Assembly (NCBI RefSeq): GCF_024584805.1
Contig: NZ_CP075715.1
Coordinates: 7,819,083-7,883,082 of the forward strand
DNA: 64,000 nucleotides
From: Streptomyces sp. FIT100
Lineage (GTDB): Bacteria; Actinomycetota; Actinomycetes; Streptomycetales; Streptomycetaceae
Reading direction: 5' to 3'
The translations under genes were made by a program, and so were the position numbers. The notes below the pieces were generated by a model. The model was not told where the DNA came from. It did no database searches and saw only the letters and a program-made list of their open reading frames with translations. Shown piece after piece: positions 1-10,182 of the stretch. Position 1 is the first letter of the stretch, and each line of letters opens with the position of its first letter.

Positions 1-371
1 TCCGTCCACTCGGCGAAGCCGGACACGAGCCGTTCCCGCCTGCCGCCGGCAGCCCAGGCGGCGCCCGCCCGCTGAACGAGCATCAGCAGGTGGTGCCGCC
101 AGGTCCCGCGCGGCCGGAGGCCCCGGAAGGCTTCCTTGGCGGCGAGGTCGAAGGCGAGGACGGCCAGCTGGTTCCCGGCGGTCTGATGGCGCCCGCAGAG
201 CCGGGCGTAGTCCAGAACCGCGGGCAGGTGGCGGCGCTTGAGCTCCTGGGCCGCGGGATGGGCGTGAAGGGCGCCGGCCCGCAGTCGATCGGTGAGCTCG
301 GCGTCCGAGAGGGTGGTGCAGTCCGTCTTCTCGTCCGCGGGAACCGGACCGAACCGTTGGAGCTCTGGCAC
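1..371 (-). CDS. Sigma-70 region 2-like protein, N-terminal part (runs off the window)
   Basis: The frame opens with GTG at 371 and is still open at base 1, so only about 123 residues are visible. The text LSDAELTDRLRAG, then RRHLPAVLDYARLC, then a segment ending RRERLVSGFAEW follows the pattern of the sigma-70 region 2 domain at the start of long Streptomyces ECF-like sigma proteins. The usual motif LTAEAFARTL is replaced by LAFDLAAKEAF, so it may be a diverged sigma-like protein rather than a working sigma factor. It diverges from the DUF6397 gene across about 280 bases. The family is inferred from pattern; the C-terminal part is needed to confirm it. Confidence 0.5.
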   Translation of the reverse strand, partial: MPELQRFGPVPADEKTDCTTLSDAELTDRLRAGALHAHPAAQELKRRHLPAVLDYARLCGRHQTAGNQLAVLAFDLAAKEAFRGLRPRGTWRHHLLMLVQRAGAAWAAGGRRERLVSGFAEWT

Positions 372-650
372 CCTCTTGACCCCTCGTTCAGTACGGCAGT
401 ACCGGCCGGGCCGCCTTCCCGCCGCCGGAGCGCCTGCCCATTGGCTGCCCATGGCCTGTCCAGCCGGTGTTACTCGCGGGGAAACAAGAGCCCATGGTGA
501 AGCAGGAGGAGGCTGCGCGGAAGGTGTTTCCGTGGGTAAGTGCGGTGGATACAAGGGGTCGTTGAGGGTTATCCACAGACCTGACGGAGCGTCGCTCCGT
601 GCGGCTACTCTCGTCACTGAGAGTATGCGCCTGAGACGGGGGAGAGTGGC

Positions 651-1718
651 ATGACCGACACCGATGAGACGACCGGCACGAGCTCCGGCCTGCCCGAGAC
701 CATGGCTTTCGGGCGCGCCGCGACGGCGCTGGAGCTGAAGGGCGGCGAGCTCGACCTCGCCGTGCAGCTCGGCCACGTCCGTGCGATGCAGGGGAAGCCC
801 CCGGGCAGGGCCAGGGTGTCCCGCGAGGAGATCGACCGGCTGCGGGGGGCCGAGGGGTTCCCCGAAGCGCTGCGCGAGCGTGTGCGCACGGTGGGCACCG
901 CCGAGGGTGCCCGGCTCATCTCGACCACACCCGGCCGTTTCACAAGACTGGCGCGCACGGGCCATGTCATTCCCGTGCGGTTCTACCTGAACCGCTATCG
1001 CGCGGTGGTCTGGCTCTATCTCGCCCCGGACCTGGAGGAGTTCGCGGCACGCAACCCGGACCTGCTCGACGGGCGGCTCCCCGCGCCGCTGCGCGCCCGA
1101 CTCGACGACGGCGAGGACTGGCGCGCCCGTAACTGGCGGGGCCGCCGCCTCGGCGTCCTGCTGCGCCGCTGCGACGACCCCTGGGAGCGCACGGCCGCGA
1201 TCGCGTCGCTGCTCGACCCCGTCCTGGTGGCCGAGACGGTCGGCGATCCGTACGAGCGGGCGCATCTCGAGCGGCTGCGGCCCGAACCGCCCTATGCGCG
1301 CACGGAGTCACCTGCGGTCCGCGAGGCGACGGACCGTCTCCTGCGCGCCGACGACCCGGACGAGATCCAGTGGCACCGGATGCACCTGGGCCACTCACTG
1401 GAAGAGGCCCGCGCCTCGACCCCTGCCCCGCGCCCGGACATGCCCCGGCCGAGGCCGCCCCGCCTCGGCGTCCCCGCTTCCCGGGCCCTCGGCGGCACCG
1501 TCCCCGACCTTCGTCCGGGGTCCGCGGCCGTGAGCTCCGGCGCCGAAGGGGCACCCGCCGTCCCGTTGCCCCCACGGGGCCCTGACCTGCGCCTCCCCGC
1601 CCCGCCAGGGCGTGACAGCGGCGCCCCAGGCCGGCACCGGGCACCGACCCGGCGGCTGCCCAGGAGACTCCTCGCACGGCTGCGCCTGCGCAAACCGTCG
1701 ACCGCGCCGCCCGGCTGA
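651..1718 (+). CDS. DUF6397 family protein
   Basis: A 355-residue protein with a good ribosome site (GGGGGAGAG) before ATG 651. The N-terminal 210 residues are well structured (TMAFGRAATALELKGGELDLA, then REEIDRL, then the RFYLNRYRAVVWLYLA strand). The C-terminal 120 residues are Pro/Arg-rich and look disordered. The first half resembles a helix-turn-helix-like fold followed by the conserved block of DUF6397 proteins, an uncharacterised Streptomyces family. No catalytic motif is visible. Function is unknown, with a DNA-binding or regulatory role only a guess. Confidence 0.6.
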   Translation: MTDTDETTGTSSGLPETMAFGRAATALELKGGELDLAVQLGHVRAMQGKPPGRARVSREEIDRLRGAEGFPEALRERVRTVGTAEGARLISTTPGRFTRLARTGHVIPVRFYLNRYRAVVWLYLAPDLEEFAARNPDLLDGRLPAPLRARLDDGEDWRARNWRGRRLGVLLRRCDDPWERTAAIASLLDPVLVAETVGDPYERAHLERLRPEPPYARTESPAVREATDRLLRADDPDEIQWHRMHLGHSLEEARASTPAPRPDMPRPRPPRLGVPASRALGGTVPDLRPGSAAVSSGAEGAPAVPLPPRGPDLRLPAPPGRDSGAPGRHRAPTRRLPRRLLARLRLRKPSTAPPG

Positions 1719-1949
1719 GGCGCAAATCCGCCTCCCCTGCGGAAGCGGATCGAGCAGGGGCGGATGCGTGCCGGGTTGGCGTGCGTTCTGGGTTCCCGAG
1801 GATGCCGCCCCTGTCCGCTGGCGCAGGTCGAACGGCTTGCCGGTGGTGCCGGGTCAGGATCGGTCGGGCTTGGCGAGACACATGCAGCCGGTCGGCCACC
1901 TCGCCGACGCTGCCGCCCGGGGTGGCCTGGGCGGCGGTGAACCGGGGGG

Positions 1950-2093
1950 CATGCGGATCCAGTTGACGCGGACGCGGCCGCGGCGGCCGTGGTGCTGACG
2001 GTTGCGGCTGCCCTGTCGGTGTTCAAGCCGCGCGGCATGACCCGCTACGGGCGGCGCCGACGCCGCGAGCGGCCGCTTCCCGCCGCGCTGTGA
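1950..2093 (+). pseudogene. C-terminal scrap of a small membrane protein; only item seen between 1719 and 2150
   Basis: The 432-base gap after the DUF6397 gene has no full gene. One frame ending in TGA at 2091-2093 reads AAVVLTVAAALSVFKPRGMTRYGRR, a last transmembrane helix followed by the KPRG-T-YGRR tail common in short Streptomyces integral membrane proteins (DUF2269-like). No start codon or upstream helices are visible in that frame. I take it as a remnant, with low certainty. Confidence 0.3.
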
Positions 2094-2150
2094 CATGCGC
2101 CTGAGGCCGGCCTCGGCGGGGCTCCCGGCCGCGCGGCGGCGCTCGGGAGA

Positions 2151-2705
2151 TCAGTGGTGGACATGGACGGCAGCGTGGCCCTTGCCTCGACCGATCATCC
2201 ACTTGTTGACCGGCGTGGTCACGAAGAACGCCACGACGAAGCCGCCCAGCAGCGCGCCCCAGAACAGCGCCTCGTCCAGGTGGGCGTCCATCGCTCCCGG
2301 GGTCAGGGCGATGATGCCGTTGTCGACCAGTTCCATCACCGCAATGGAAACGGTGTCGGCCGCCAGCGCCACCTTGATCGCACTCTTGAGGCCAAGACCG
2401 GCCCGGCGTACGGCGAACAGCGTGAACGAGTAGCCGAAGACGAAGGCCAGCCCTATCGCCAGCGCCATGGTGGGGACATTGCCCCACAGCAGGGCGGTGC
2501 CGATCGCCATGCCGAGGATCTCGCCGATGGCGCACCCGGTCAGGCAGTGCAGGGTTGCTTTCGCCGCCGCACTCCAGGACGCCCTCGGATGGCCGCCGTG
2601 ACCTTGACGGCCCGTATGCCCCTCGTGCGCGGCGTGCTCGTGCGCGGTGCCGGTGCCGGTGCCGGTGCCGGTGCCGGTGCCGGTGTGGTGAGCGGTGTGG
2701 TCCAT
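2151..2705 (-). CDS. DUF4396 membrane protein with His-rich N-terminus
   Basis: A 184-residue protein. The N-terminus MDHTAHHTG is followed by six Thr-Gly pairs and AHEHAAHEGH, a likely cytoplasmic or periplasmic metal-binding tail. The rest holds about four hydrophobic segments (LTGCAIGEILGMAIG, MALAIGLAFVFGYSF, a middle helix with TVSIAVMELVDN, and FWGALLGGFVVAFFV), the pattern of DUF4396, and ends in HVHH. Start ATG 2705 is preferred; 2714 and 2720 are in frame. A 17-bp CsoR-like palindrome lies about 60 bases upstream, so a copper-linked role is inferred. Known DUF4396 proteins lack a defined activity. Confidence 0.75.
   Translation of the reverse strand: MDHTAHHTGTGTGTGTGTGTAHEHAAHEGHTGRQGHGGHPRASWSAAAKATLHCLTGCAIGEILGMAIGTALLWGNVPTMALAIGLAFVFGYSFTLFAVRRAGLGLKSAIKVALAADTVSIAVMELVDNGIIALTPGAMDAHLDEALFWGALLGGFVVAFFVTTPVNKWMIGRGKGHAAVHVHH
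2646..2681. repeat. Hexanucleotide tandem repeat (6 x GGTGCC) inside the DUF4396 gene
   Basis: Six perfect copies of GGTGCC, followed by a degenerate unit, encode the Thr-Gly run of the DUF4396 protein on the minus strand. A whole-codon unit can expand or contract without breaking the frame. Confidence 0.9.
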
Positions 2706-2765
2706 GACTCTCATCCCCATTCCCGTCCAGTGTGGTCCGTTCCTGGCCTCCCACACCACAGTCAC

Positions 2766-2782
2766 ATACCTCCCAGGGGTAT
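2766..2782. promoter_or_regulatory. CsoR-like copper operator
   Basis: The sequence ATACCTCCCAGGGGTAT has perfect 5-base arms (ATACC/GGTAT) and a C-rich/G-rich core. This matches the general shape of CsoR operators (TACCC...GGGGTA). It lies about 60 bases upstream of the His-rich DUF4396 gene, where a promoter would be. The site is seen; the regulator is inferred. Confidence 0.5.
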
Positions 2783-2808
2783 TTCGCCAGCGGTGGTCCG
2801 CTGCTGTG

Positions 2809-2861
2809 ACCGGCCCGTGGAGCACCGGCCCGTGGAGCACCGGCCTGTGGAGCACCGGCCC
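2809..2861. repeat. 15-bp direct repeats in the intergenic region
   Basis: Three copies of ACCGGCCCGTGGAGC (the third with one change) stand head to tail at 2809, 2824 and 2839, followed by a partial copy. They sit between the divergent DUF4396 and ligase genes. No function is apparent. Confidence 0.85.
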
Positions 2862-3047
2862 AGGGCGGGACCGGTCCAGGGCTCCCAGGGCGGGACCGGC
2901 CCGCTCGACAAAGAAGGGCGGCGACGTCCGTCGCAGCGCCTGCGCCTCGGCCCGGTCGACGGCGTGACCCCGCCGGCGCCGCCGCCTCGGCCGAGCCCGC
3001 CCCCGCCAGCGTGTGCGGCGTGCGCGAAGGACGGGCACGATGACGGC

Positions 3048-4595
<1,548 letters not shown>

Positions 4596-4623
4596 AAGCG
4601 GAGAAACCGCCCGCAAGGGGAAA

Positions 4624-4655
4624 GCCCCGGCCGGTCGGGGGAGGCCGGCCGGGGC
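4624..4655 (+). terminator. Hairpin terminator after ligase gene
   Basis: A perfect 11-bp stem (GCCCCGGCCGG with CCGGCCGGGGC) with a 10-base loop lies 29 bases past the ligase stop codon, a typical GC-rich Streptomyces terminator without a strong U-tract. Confidence 0.75.
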
Positions 4656-4821
4656 GGCTCTGTGGCGACTGCATGGGCAGTCGGTGGGACCGCCGGCACT
4701 CCAGCGGCGGTCGCGCTCTATATGAACGATAAACCATCTCGGAGTGCGCCCCCGACCACGCCGGCTCGCCTCCCCGCTACCCCCCCGCAGCGCGTGCCGA
4801 CGCCGGGTACCCCGTGCCCGT

Positions 4822-5277
4822 TCAGAAGTCCGCCTGCACCCTCTCGTCGACACGGGCGACCGACTCCTGCCCGAAGAGCTTCCGGTAGGACGCACGGATC
4901 TCCTCGATGCTCCCGTCCCGGCTGCCGCTCCCACCCGCCGGATACAGCAGGATCAGCTCGTACGACCGCTCGCGCTCGATGGTCCCGGTGGCATCCCGCC
5001 ACTGCCCCTGCCCGTCCTGCACCGTCAGCCCGTCCGGGAACGCGGGCGTCACATGGCGGTCGATGAACGCGCTGAACTCCCGTGGGGTGACCGCCGCTCC
5101 GCCGTCGGGCCGCTCGGTGCCGAAGAACAACCGCGTCTGCACATACGCCTGACCGCGCGCCGCGGCGACGGACGGCTCACGGTCCAGCGCCGCATAGGCG
5201 ACAGGCGTCCCCGCGGCGAGGGCCGCGACGGCGGTGGCGGCGACGGCGAGACGGGTCCGCGACAGCGTGATCGGCAC
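4822..5277 (-). CDS. DUF3574 secreted protein
   Basis: A 151-residue protein from GTG 5277, which has GGGAG 7 bases upstream. Residues 1-30 are a signal peptide (RTRLAVAATAVAALAAGTPVAYA). The mature part, with TRLFFGTERPDGGAAVTPREFSAFID, TPAFPDGLTVQDGQGQW and ELILLYPAG, fits DUF3574, a family related in fold to small ferredoxin-like secreted proteins and of unknown function. It is followed at its 5' side by a TetR gene on the same strand, 110 bases away. Confidence 0.75.
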   Translation of the reverse strand: MPITLSRTRLAVAATAVAALAAGTPVAYAALDREPSVAAARGQAYVQTRLFFGTERPDGGAAVTPREFSAFIDRHVTPAFPDGLTVQDGQGQWRDATGTIERERSYELILLYPAGGSGSRDGSIEEIRASYRKLFGQESVARVDERVQADF

Positions 5278-5387
5278 GGCGGGGCTCCCTGCGGGACGGC
5301 GGATGAGGGCTGTGCGATCACTCTGGCAGCGCCGATGCGGCCGGTCCCGAGACCGGCGGGGCCTCCGGGAAGTTCCCCCCGATCGGG

Positions 5388-6089
5388 TCACCCGGATGCG
5401 AGCTGCGCCGCCGCACTCGCGATCAGCATGTCGAGGGCCCGCGGATAGGCGCTGATGTTCATCTCCGCGATCAGATGGCGGGCCGCGGAGGCGATGTGCG
5501 GATGCGTCGCCGCGGGCAGCCGGGCGTAGGCCGCCTGCCATACGGCCTCGTCCGCCCGGCGGGCCGCATCCGGCAGCGCCAGAGCCGCGGCGTCCAGCGC
5601 GGCGAAGGCCAGGGTCTGGTCGATGAAACAGTGGTAGACGCGCACGGTGTCGGGCGGGGGGAACCCCGCGCCGTGCAGCACGCCGAGGATGCACTCGTCC
5701 GCGGCGATCTCGTGCGCCCGCCCGGAGACCCTGCTCGCCGTGAGCACCGCGGCCTGCGGGTGGGCCAGATACGCGGCGTGGATCCGCAGGCCCAGCTCGC
5801 GCAGGTCCGCCCGCCAGTCGGTGCTCGCCGTCCAGTCCTCCAGCGCGCGGCCGATGAGCTCGTCGCCCACGGCGAGCGTCAGCTCGTCCATGTCGCGGAA
5901 GTACCGGTAGAGGGCGCTGGGGTCGGCGCCCAACGCCGTCCCGAGCCGCCGCGCCGTCAGTCCGGCGCTGCCGTGCTCCCGCAGCATGCGCAGGGCCGTC
6001 TCCACGATCAGCTGCTCGGAGAGCACCACACCCCCCTTCGTTGCGCGGCGCCGTCGCCGCTCGGACTCCGGCACGACCTTCTTCGGCAT
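5388..6089 (-). CDS. TetR family transcriptional regulator
   Basis: A 233-residue repressor. The basic N-terminal tail PKKVVPESERRRRRATKGG precedes the helix-turn-helix (ALRMLREHGSAGLTARRLGTALGADPSALYRYFRDMDEL), a clear TetR_N domain; the rest is the ligand-binding helical domain. ATG 6089 with GGGGAGA upstream is chosen; ATG 6107 in frame is an alternative. It diverges from the saccharopine dehydrogenase-family gene, and the 14-bp palindrome at 6170 lies between them, so it probably controls itself and that gene. Confidence 0.88.
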   Translation of the reverse strand: MPKKVVPESERRRRRATKGGVVLSEQLIVETALRMLREHGSAGLTARRLGTALGADPSALYRYFRDMDELTLAVGDELIGRALEDWTASTDWRADLRELGLRIHAAYLAHPQAAVLTASRVSGRAHEIAADECILGVLHGAGFPPPDTVRVYHCFIDQTLAFAALDAAALALPDAARRADEAVWQAAYARLPAATHPHIASAARHLIAEMNISAYPRALDMLIASAAAQLASG

Positions 6090-6169
6090 GTCTGCGCGTC
6101 TCCCCATCCTTATGCCAACACCATTGACCGTAACAGCGGCCACCGCCTTTCATCGAGGCCCGGGCTGGG

Positions 6170-6183
6170 GCACTGGCCAGTGC
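6170..6183. promoter_or_regulatory. Perfect 14-bp palindrome, probable TetR operator
   Basis: GCACTGGCCAGTGC is a perfect palindrome between the divergent TetR gene (start 6089) and the dehydrogenase gene (start 6268). Its size and place fit a TetR dimer site. Confidence 0.6.
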
Positions 6184-6267
6184 GAAGTCGTTGCGCGGTC
6201 TGGGCCCGTGGAAACGAAGCCGAGGGAAGAAGACCCGGCGGAAGAAGCGGAAGAAGAGGACCTAGCT

Positions 6268-7551
6268 ATGCGTGTACTGCTGATCGGCGCCGGCGGAGTG
6301 GGCACGGCCATCACCCGGATCGCCGCCCGCCGGGGCTTCTTCGAGCGGATGGTGGTCGCCGACTACGACGCGTCGCGCGCCGCCGCGGCCGTCGCCGCGC
6401 TGGCCATGGAGGGCGCGCCGGCCACGGAGGGCGCGCCGGCCACCAACGGCGGCGCGGGGGACCGCCGGCGGCCGGAGGACCGGTTCGCCGCGGCCCGCAT
6501 CGACGCGTCGGACGAGGCCGCCGTCGCCGAACTCCTCGCACGCGAGCGCTGCGACGTCCTGCTCAACGCCACCGATCCGCGCTTCGTGATGCCGCTCTTC
6601 CGCGCGGCCCACGCCGCCGGCGCCCACTACCTGGACATGGCGATGTCCCTGTCCCGGCCGCACCCGGACCGGCCGTACGAGGAGTGCGGCATCAAGCTGG
6701 GCGACGAGCAGTTCGCCCTCGCCGCCGACTGGGAGAAGGCGGACCGGCTCGCCCTTGTCGGCGTCGGGGTGGAGCCCGGCCTGTCCGATGTCTTCGCCCG
6801 TTACGCCGCCGACGAACTCTTCGACACCATCGAGGAGATCGGCGTCCGCGACGGCGCGAACCTCACCGTCGAGGGCTACGACTTCGCGCCGTCGTTCAGC
6901 ATCTGGACCACGATCGAGGAGTGCCTCAACCCGCCGGTCGTCTTCGAGAAGGACCGCGGCTGGTTCACGACGCCGCCGTTCAGCGAGGCAGAGGTCTTCG
7001 ACTTCCCGGAGGGCATCGGCCCGGTCGAATGCGTCAACGTCGAGCACGAGGAGGTCCTGCTCATCCCGCGCTGGGTGGACGCCGAGCGTGTCACCTTCAA
7101 GTACGGGCTCGGCGCCGACTTCATCAACACCCTCCAGGTCCTCCACCAGGTGGGCCTGGACCGGACCGACCCCGTCACGGTGCCCGGCGCCGGCGGCCCC
7201 GTCGAGGTCTCGCCCCGCGACGTCGTCGCCGCCTGCCTCCCCGACCCGGCCGCGCTCGGCGACCGGATGCGCGGCAAGACCTGCGCGGGCACCTGGGTGA
7301 AGGGCACCAGGAACGGCCGCCCGCGCGAGGTCTACCTCTACCACGTGGTCGACAACGAGTGGTCCATGCGGGAGTACGGCTCCCAGGCCGTCGTCTGGCA
7401 GACCGCCGTCAACCCCGTCGTCGCCCTCGAACTGATCGCGACCGGTGCATGGGCGGGGAAGGGCGTGCTCGGGCCGGAGGCATTCGACCCCCGGCCCTTC
7501 CTCGCACTCCTCACCGAGTACGGCTCGCCGTGGGGCATGCGCGAGGACTGA
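6268..7551 (+). CDS. Saccharopine dehydrogenase family NAD(P)-dependent oxidoreductase
   Basis: A 427-residue enzyme. It opens with a Rossmann motif MRVLLIGAGGVGTAI and continues with LLARERCDVLLNATDPRFVMPLF and HYLDMAMS, typical of the saccharopine dehydrogenase / carboxynorspermidine synthase-like group. The later GVGVEPGLSDVFARYAADEL matches the second conserved block. The true substrate (amino-acid or polyamine adduct) cannot be read from sequence. An 18-bp direct repeat at 6408-6443 duplicates EGAPAT in a surface loop. The gene is likely regulated by the divergent TetR through the palindrome at 6170. Confidence 0.82.
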   Translation: MRVLLIGAGGVGTAITRIAARRGFFERMVVADYDASRAAAAVAALAMEGAPATEGAPATNGGAGDRRRPEDRFAAARIDASDEAAVAELLARERCDVLLNATDPRFVMPLFRAAHAAGAHYLDMAMSLSRPHPDRPYEECGIKLGDEQFALAADWEKADRLALVGVGVEPGLSDVFARYAADELFDTIEEIGVRDGANLTVEGYDFAPSFSIWTTIEECLNPPVVFEKDRGWFTTPPFSEAEVFDFPEGIGPVECVNVEHEEVLLIPRWVDAERVTFKYGLGADFINTLQVLHQVGLDRTDPVTVPGAGGPVEVSPRDVVAACLPDPAALGDRMRGKTCAGTWVKGTRNGRPREVYLYHVVDNEWSMREYGSQAVVWQTAVNPVVALELIATGAWAGKGVLGPEAFDPRPFLALLTEYGSPWGMRED

Positions 7552-7590
7552 ACCGGGCCGACCCCCGTGCGCCCGCGCCGGCCGGGTCGC

Positions 7591-8472
7591 TCAGCAGAGC
7601 ACGTTGAGCGCGCCCGGCTGCACCCGTACGGTCACCGGCAGCACGGCGTCGACCTCGCCGTCCGCGCCGTACGGGACGGGGCGGTCGGCCTCGATGCGGA
7701 TCTCCTTGCCCCGCAGCACCTCCACCTCGGGGCGCTTGAGGTGCTCGCCCGTCTTGAGCTCGTTCATCACCGCGAAGAACAGCCGCTTCGGCGCGTGGCG
7801 GATCACGACCACGTCCAGCACACCGTCGTCGACGCTGGCGCCGGGGGCGACCTGCCGGCCGAAGCCGTAGAAGCCGGAGTTGGCCGCCACCACCGTGTAA
7901 CCGCTGCGTTCGTGGAGCACCCCGTCCACGGTGATGCGGTAGTGCGCGGGCCGCCAGGTCACCACGGCCCGCAGCCCGCCCGCGTAGTACGAGGCCGCGC
8001 CGCGCAGCAGCCGGGAGGTGTTGGCGTACCGGTTGGCCACCGCGTCGACCCCCGCGTACACGCTGCCCAGCACCGACACCCCGGCGTGCACGGCGGAGTC
8101 GACCCGGATGGTGTCGACCGGCCGGGGCGAGCCGTTCAGCAGCAGCCCGGCCAGGGCCGGTGCGTCGGCGGGCAGTCCCAGCGCCCGGGCGAAGTCGTTG
8201 CCCCGGCCGGCGGGGACGAGGCCGAAGACCGTGTCCGTGCCGCTGAGCGCGCCGCCGACGCAGCCGGCTATCCCGTCACCGCCGACGGCGAGCACGATCC
8301 GCCCCTGCTCGCCCGCGTGCCGCGCCACCTCCGCGGCGTGTTCGAGGCTGCGGCTGTACTGCGTGTCGAGCCCGGCCCCCGCCTCCCTCAGCAGACGGGC
8401 CAGCGGAAGCAGGGCCGCCGTACCGCTCGAGCCCCCTGCGGTGGGGTTGACGACCGCGGTGAACTGTCGCAT
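7591..8472 (-). CDS. Diacylglycerol kinase family lipid kinase
   Basis: A 293-residue kinase starting at ATG 8472 behind GGAGG. MRQFTAVVNPTAGG is the start of the DAGK catalytic domain, VLAVGGDGI its GGDG nucleotide motif, and GLVPAGRGNDFARALGLP the PxGTxNDFAR-like motif (here PAGRGNDFA). The C-terminal half is the beta-sandwich with the Gly-rich turn NSGFYGFGRQVAPGASVDDGVLDVV. It would phosphorylate diacylglycerol or a related lipid at the inner membrane. It lies 28 bases behind the alkyl-DHAP-synthase-like gene on the same strand, probably one operon. Confidence 0.88.
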   Translation of the reverse strand: MRQFTAVVNPTAGGSSGTAALLPLARLLREAGAGLDTQYSRSLEHAAEVARHAGEQGRIVLAVGGDGIAGCVGGALSGTDTVFGLVPAGRGNDFARALGLPADAPALAGLLLNGSPRPVDTIRVDSAVHAGVSVLGSVYAGVDAVANRYANTSRLLRGAASYYAGGLRAVVTWRPAHYRITVDGVLHERSGYTVVAANSGFYGFGRQVAPGASVDDGVLDVVVIRHAPKRLFFAVMNELKTGEHLKRPEVEVLRGKEIRIEADRPVPYGADGEVDAVLPVTVRVQPGALNVLC

Positions 8473-8500
8473 TGATATGCCTCCGGAAGGCAGGGGCCGG

Positions 8501-10099
8501 TCAGCGGACGGGGATGAGCACGCCGGGGTTGAGGATCCCGGCCGGGTCGATCTCGGCCTTGACGGCCTGCAGGACACGGACACCGATCGGCCCGGTCTCC
8601 TGGACGAACCAGTCCCGGTGGTCGGTCCCGACGCCGTGATGATGGCTGATGGTGCCGCCGGCCGCCAGGATCGCGTCGTTCGCCGCCCGCTTCACCGGCG
8701 CCCAGTGGGCGACCGGGTCCTCGCCCTGCGCCGAGACCACGGTGAAGTACAGCGACGCCCCGTTCTCGTACACGTGCGAGATATGGCACATGACCAGGGG
8801 CGGGGTGCCCGCGTCGGTCAGTGACGCGGTGAGCGCCTCGCGCACGGCGTCGTACAGCGCCGGGAGCCCGGACCAGAACGCCGCGGTCTCCAGCGTCTCC
8901 GCGAACGCCCCCGCGTCCAGCAGCGCGTCACGCAGGTACGGGGCGTTGTAGCGGCCCTGCACCCAGCGCTCGCCCGGCTCCTCGCCGGCGAACTCGCCCC
9001 CGCAGGCCAGCAGTACCTCCCGGGCTCGGGCCCGCCGCTCCGCGGTCTCCTCGGCGGTGCCCTCGAACCCGGCGATCGCCATGCAGCCGGACGGCAGCGG
9101 GGCCTCGGAAGAACGGCCGATCGCGTCCGGCTGGGCCAGACCGATGAACGTCTCCGTCTCGTCCGACAGCCGCAGCACGGTCGGCCGCGGGCCGTCCTGG
9201 GCGAGCCTGCGCAGCGCCGCCGCCCCCGCCTCGAAGGAGGGGAAGCGCCAGCCCTCGTAGATCCGCTTCTCGGGCAGCGGCCTGATCCGCACGGTCACCG
9301 AGGTGATCACCCCCAGCGCGCCCTCCGAGCCGAGGACCAGCTGGCGCAGGTCCGGGCCGGCCGCCGAGCGGGGCGCGCGGCCGACGTCCAGGGTGCCCTC
9401 GGGCGTGGCGACGGTCAGCCCGAGCACCATCTCGTCGAACCGCCCGTAACCGGCCGACGCCTGCCCGCTGGAGCGGGCCGCGGCGAAACCGCCGATCGAG
9501 GCCCACTCGTACGACTGCGGGAAGTGGCCCAGGGTGAAACCGCGTTCGTTGAGCAGCGCCTCTGCCTGCGGTGCGCGCAGCCCGGGCTGGAGGGTGGCGG
9601 TGCGGGAGATGTCGTCGAGGCCGAGCAGGGCGTCCAGGCGGCGCAGGTCAAGGGCGACGAAGCCGCGCTTGCCCTCGGGTGCGAGGCCGCCCACGACGGA
9701 GGTCCCGCCGCCGAAGGGCACGACGGCCAGGCCGAGTTCGGCACAGACCCGCAGGACCGCAAGCACCTCGTCATGGGCTCCGGGGAGCACGACGGCGGCA
9801 GGGACGTCGTCGACCTCGCCGGCGCGGATGCGCAGCAGATCGGGGGTGGACTTGCCGCGCGTGTGCCGGACGCGGCTCTCCGCGTCGGTGCGCACGTGCG
9901 ACGGTCCGCCCACGCAGTCCGCGAGGGCCCGGAGGGGCTCGCCGCCGAGCGGGGACGCGGGGACGGCGATCGCGTCGAGGGAGGCCGCGGCGGCCTCGCG
10001 CGGTGTGACGCCGAGCAGGTCGCGCAGCAGGCCGATCACCGTGTCGGGCAGCGGGGCCGCCTTGGCCGGGTCGCCCCAGCCGCTCCACAACATGTCCAC
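8501..10099 (-). CDS. FAD-binding oxidase, alkyldihydroxyacetonephosphate synthase-like
   Basis: A 532-residue flavoprotein from GTG 10099 (GAGGA 9 bases upstream; ATG 10093 possible). The FAD_binding_4 domain covers about 100-280 (VVPFGGGTSVVGG; GHFPQSYEWASIGGFAAARSSGQASAGYG; LVLGSEGALGVIT) and the oxidase C-terminal domain follows. The motif GGTISHHHGVG, with HHH at about 486-488, is the hallmark of alkyl-DHAP synthase, which swaps the acyl chain of acyl-DHAP for a fatty alcohol. A D-lactate or glycolate oxidase role is less likely. Diacylglycerol kinase follows, and a TetR-GlpD pair diverges, supporting a glycerolipid role. Confidence 0.8.
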   Translation of the reverse strand: MDMLWSGWGDPAKAAPLPDTVIGLLRDLLGVTPREAAAASLDAIAVPASPLGGEPLRALADCVGGPSHVRTDAESRVRHTRGKSTPDLLRIRAGEVDDVPAAVVLPGAHDEVLAVLRVCAELGLAVVPFGGGTSVVGGLAPEGKRGFVALDLRRLDALLGLDDISRTATLQPGLRAPQAEALLNERGFTLGHFPQSYEWASIGGFAAARSSGQASAGYGRFDEMVLGLTVATPEGTLDVGRAPRSAAGPDLRQLVLGSEGALGVITSVTVRIRPLPEKRIYEGWRFPSFEAGAAALRRLAQDGPRPTVLRLSDETETFIGLAQPDAIGRSSEAPLPSGCMAIAGFEGTAEETAERRARAREVLLACGGEFAGEEPGERWVQGRYNAPYLRDALLDAGAFAETLETAAFWSGLPALYDAVREALTASLTDAGTPPLVMCHISHVYENGASLYFTVVSAQGEDPVAHWAPVKRAANDAILAAGGTISHHHGVGTDHRDWFVQETGPIGVRVLQAVKAEIDPAGILNPGVLIPVR

Positions 10100-10182
10100 T
10101 TGGGTTGTTCCTCACCGTCGGTTTCGCGGGCCTTCAGCCGGGCGCCGTGCCCAGGATCCACACTGCCATTACACTGTGACAG

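Noticed and set aside
2154..3047. Long upstream extension of the DNA ligase frame
   Set aside because: The frame is open because it is the shadow of the DUF4396 gene and repeats; LigB proteins begin at MLLARLADVS, which is at 3048.
5475..7607. A 710-residue plus-strand frame
   Set aside because: It overlaps the TetR and dehydrogenase genes in the wrong frame and reads as Arg-rich nonsense.
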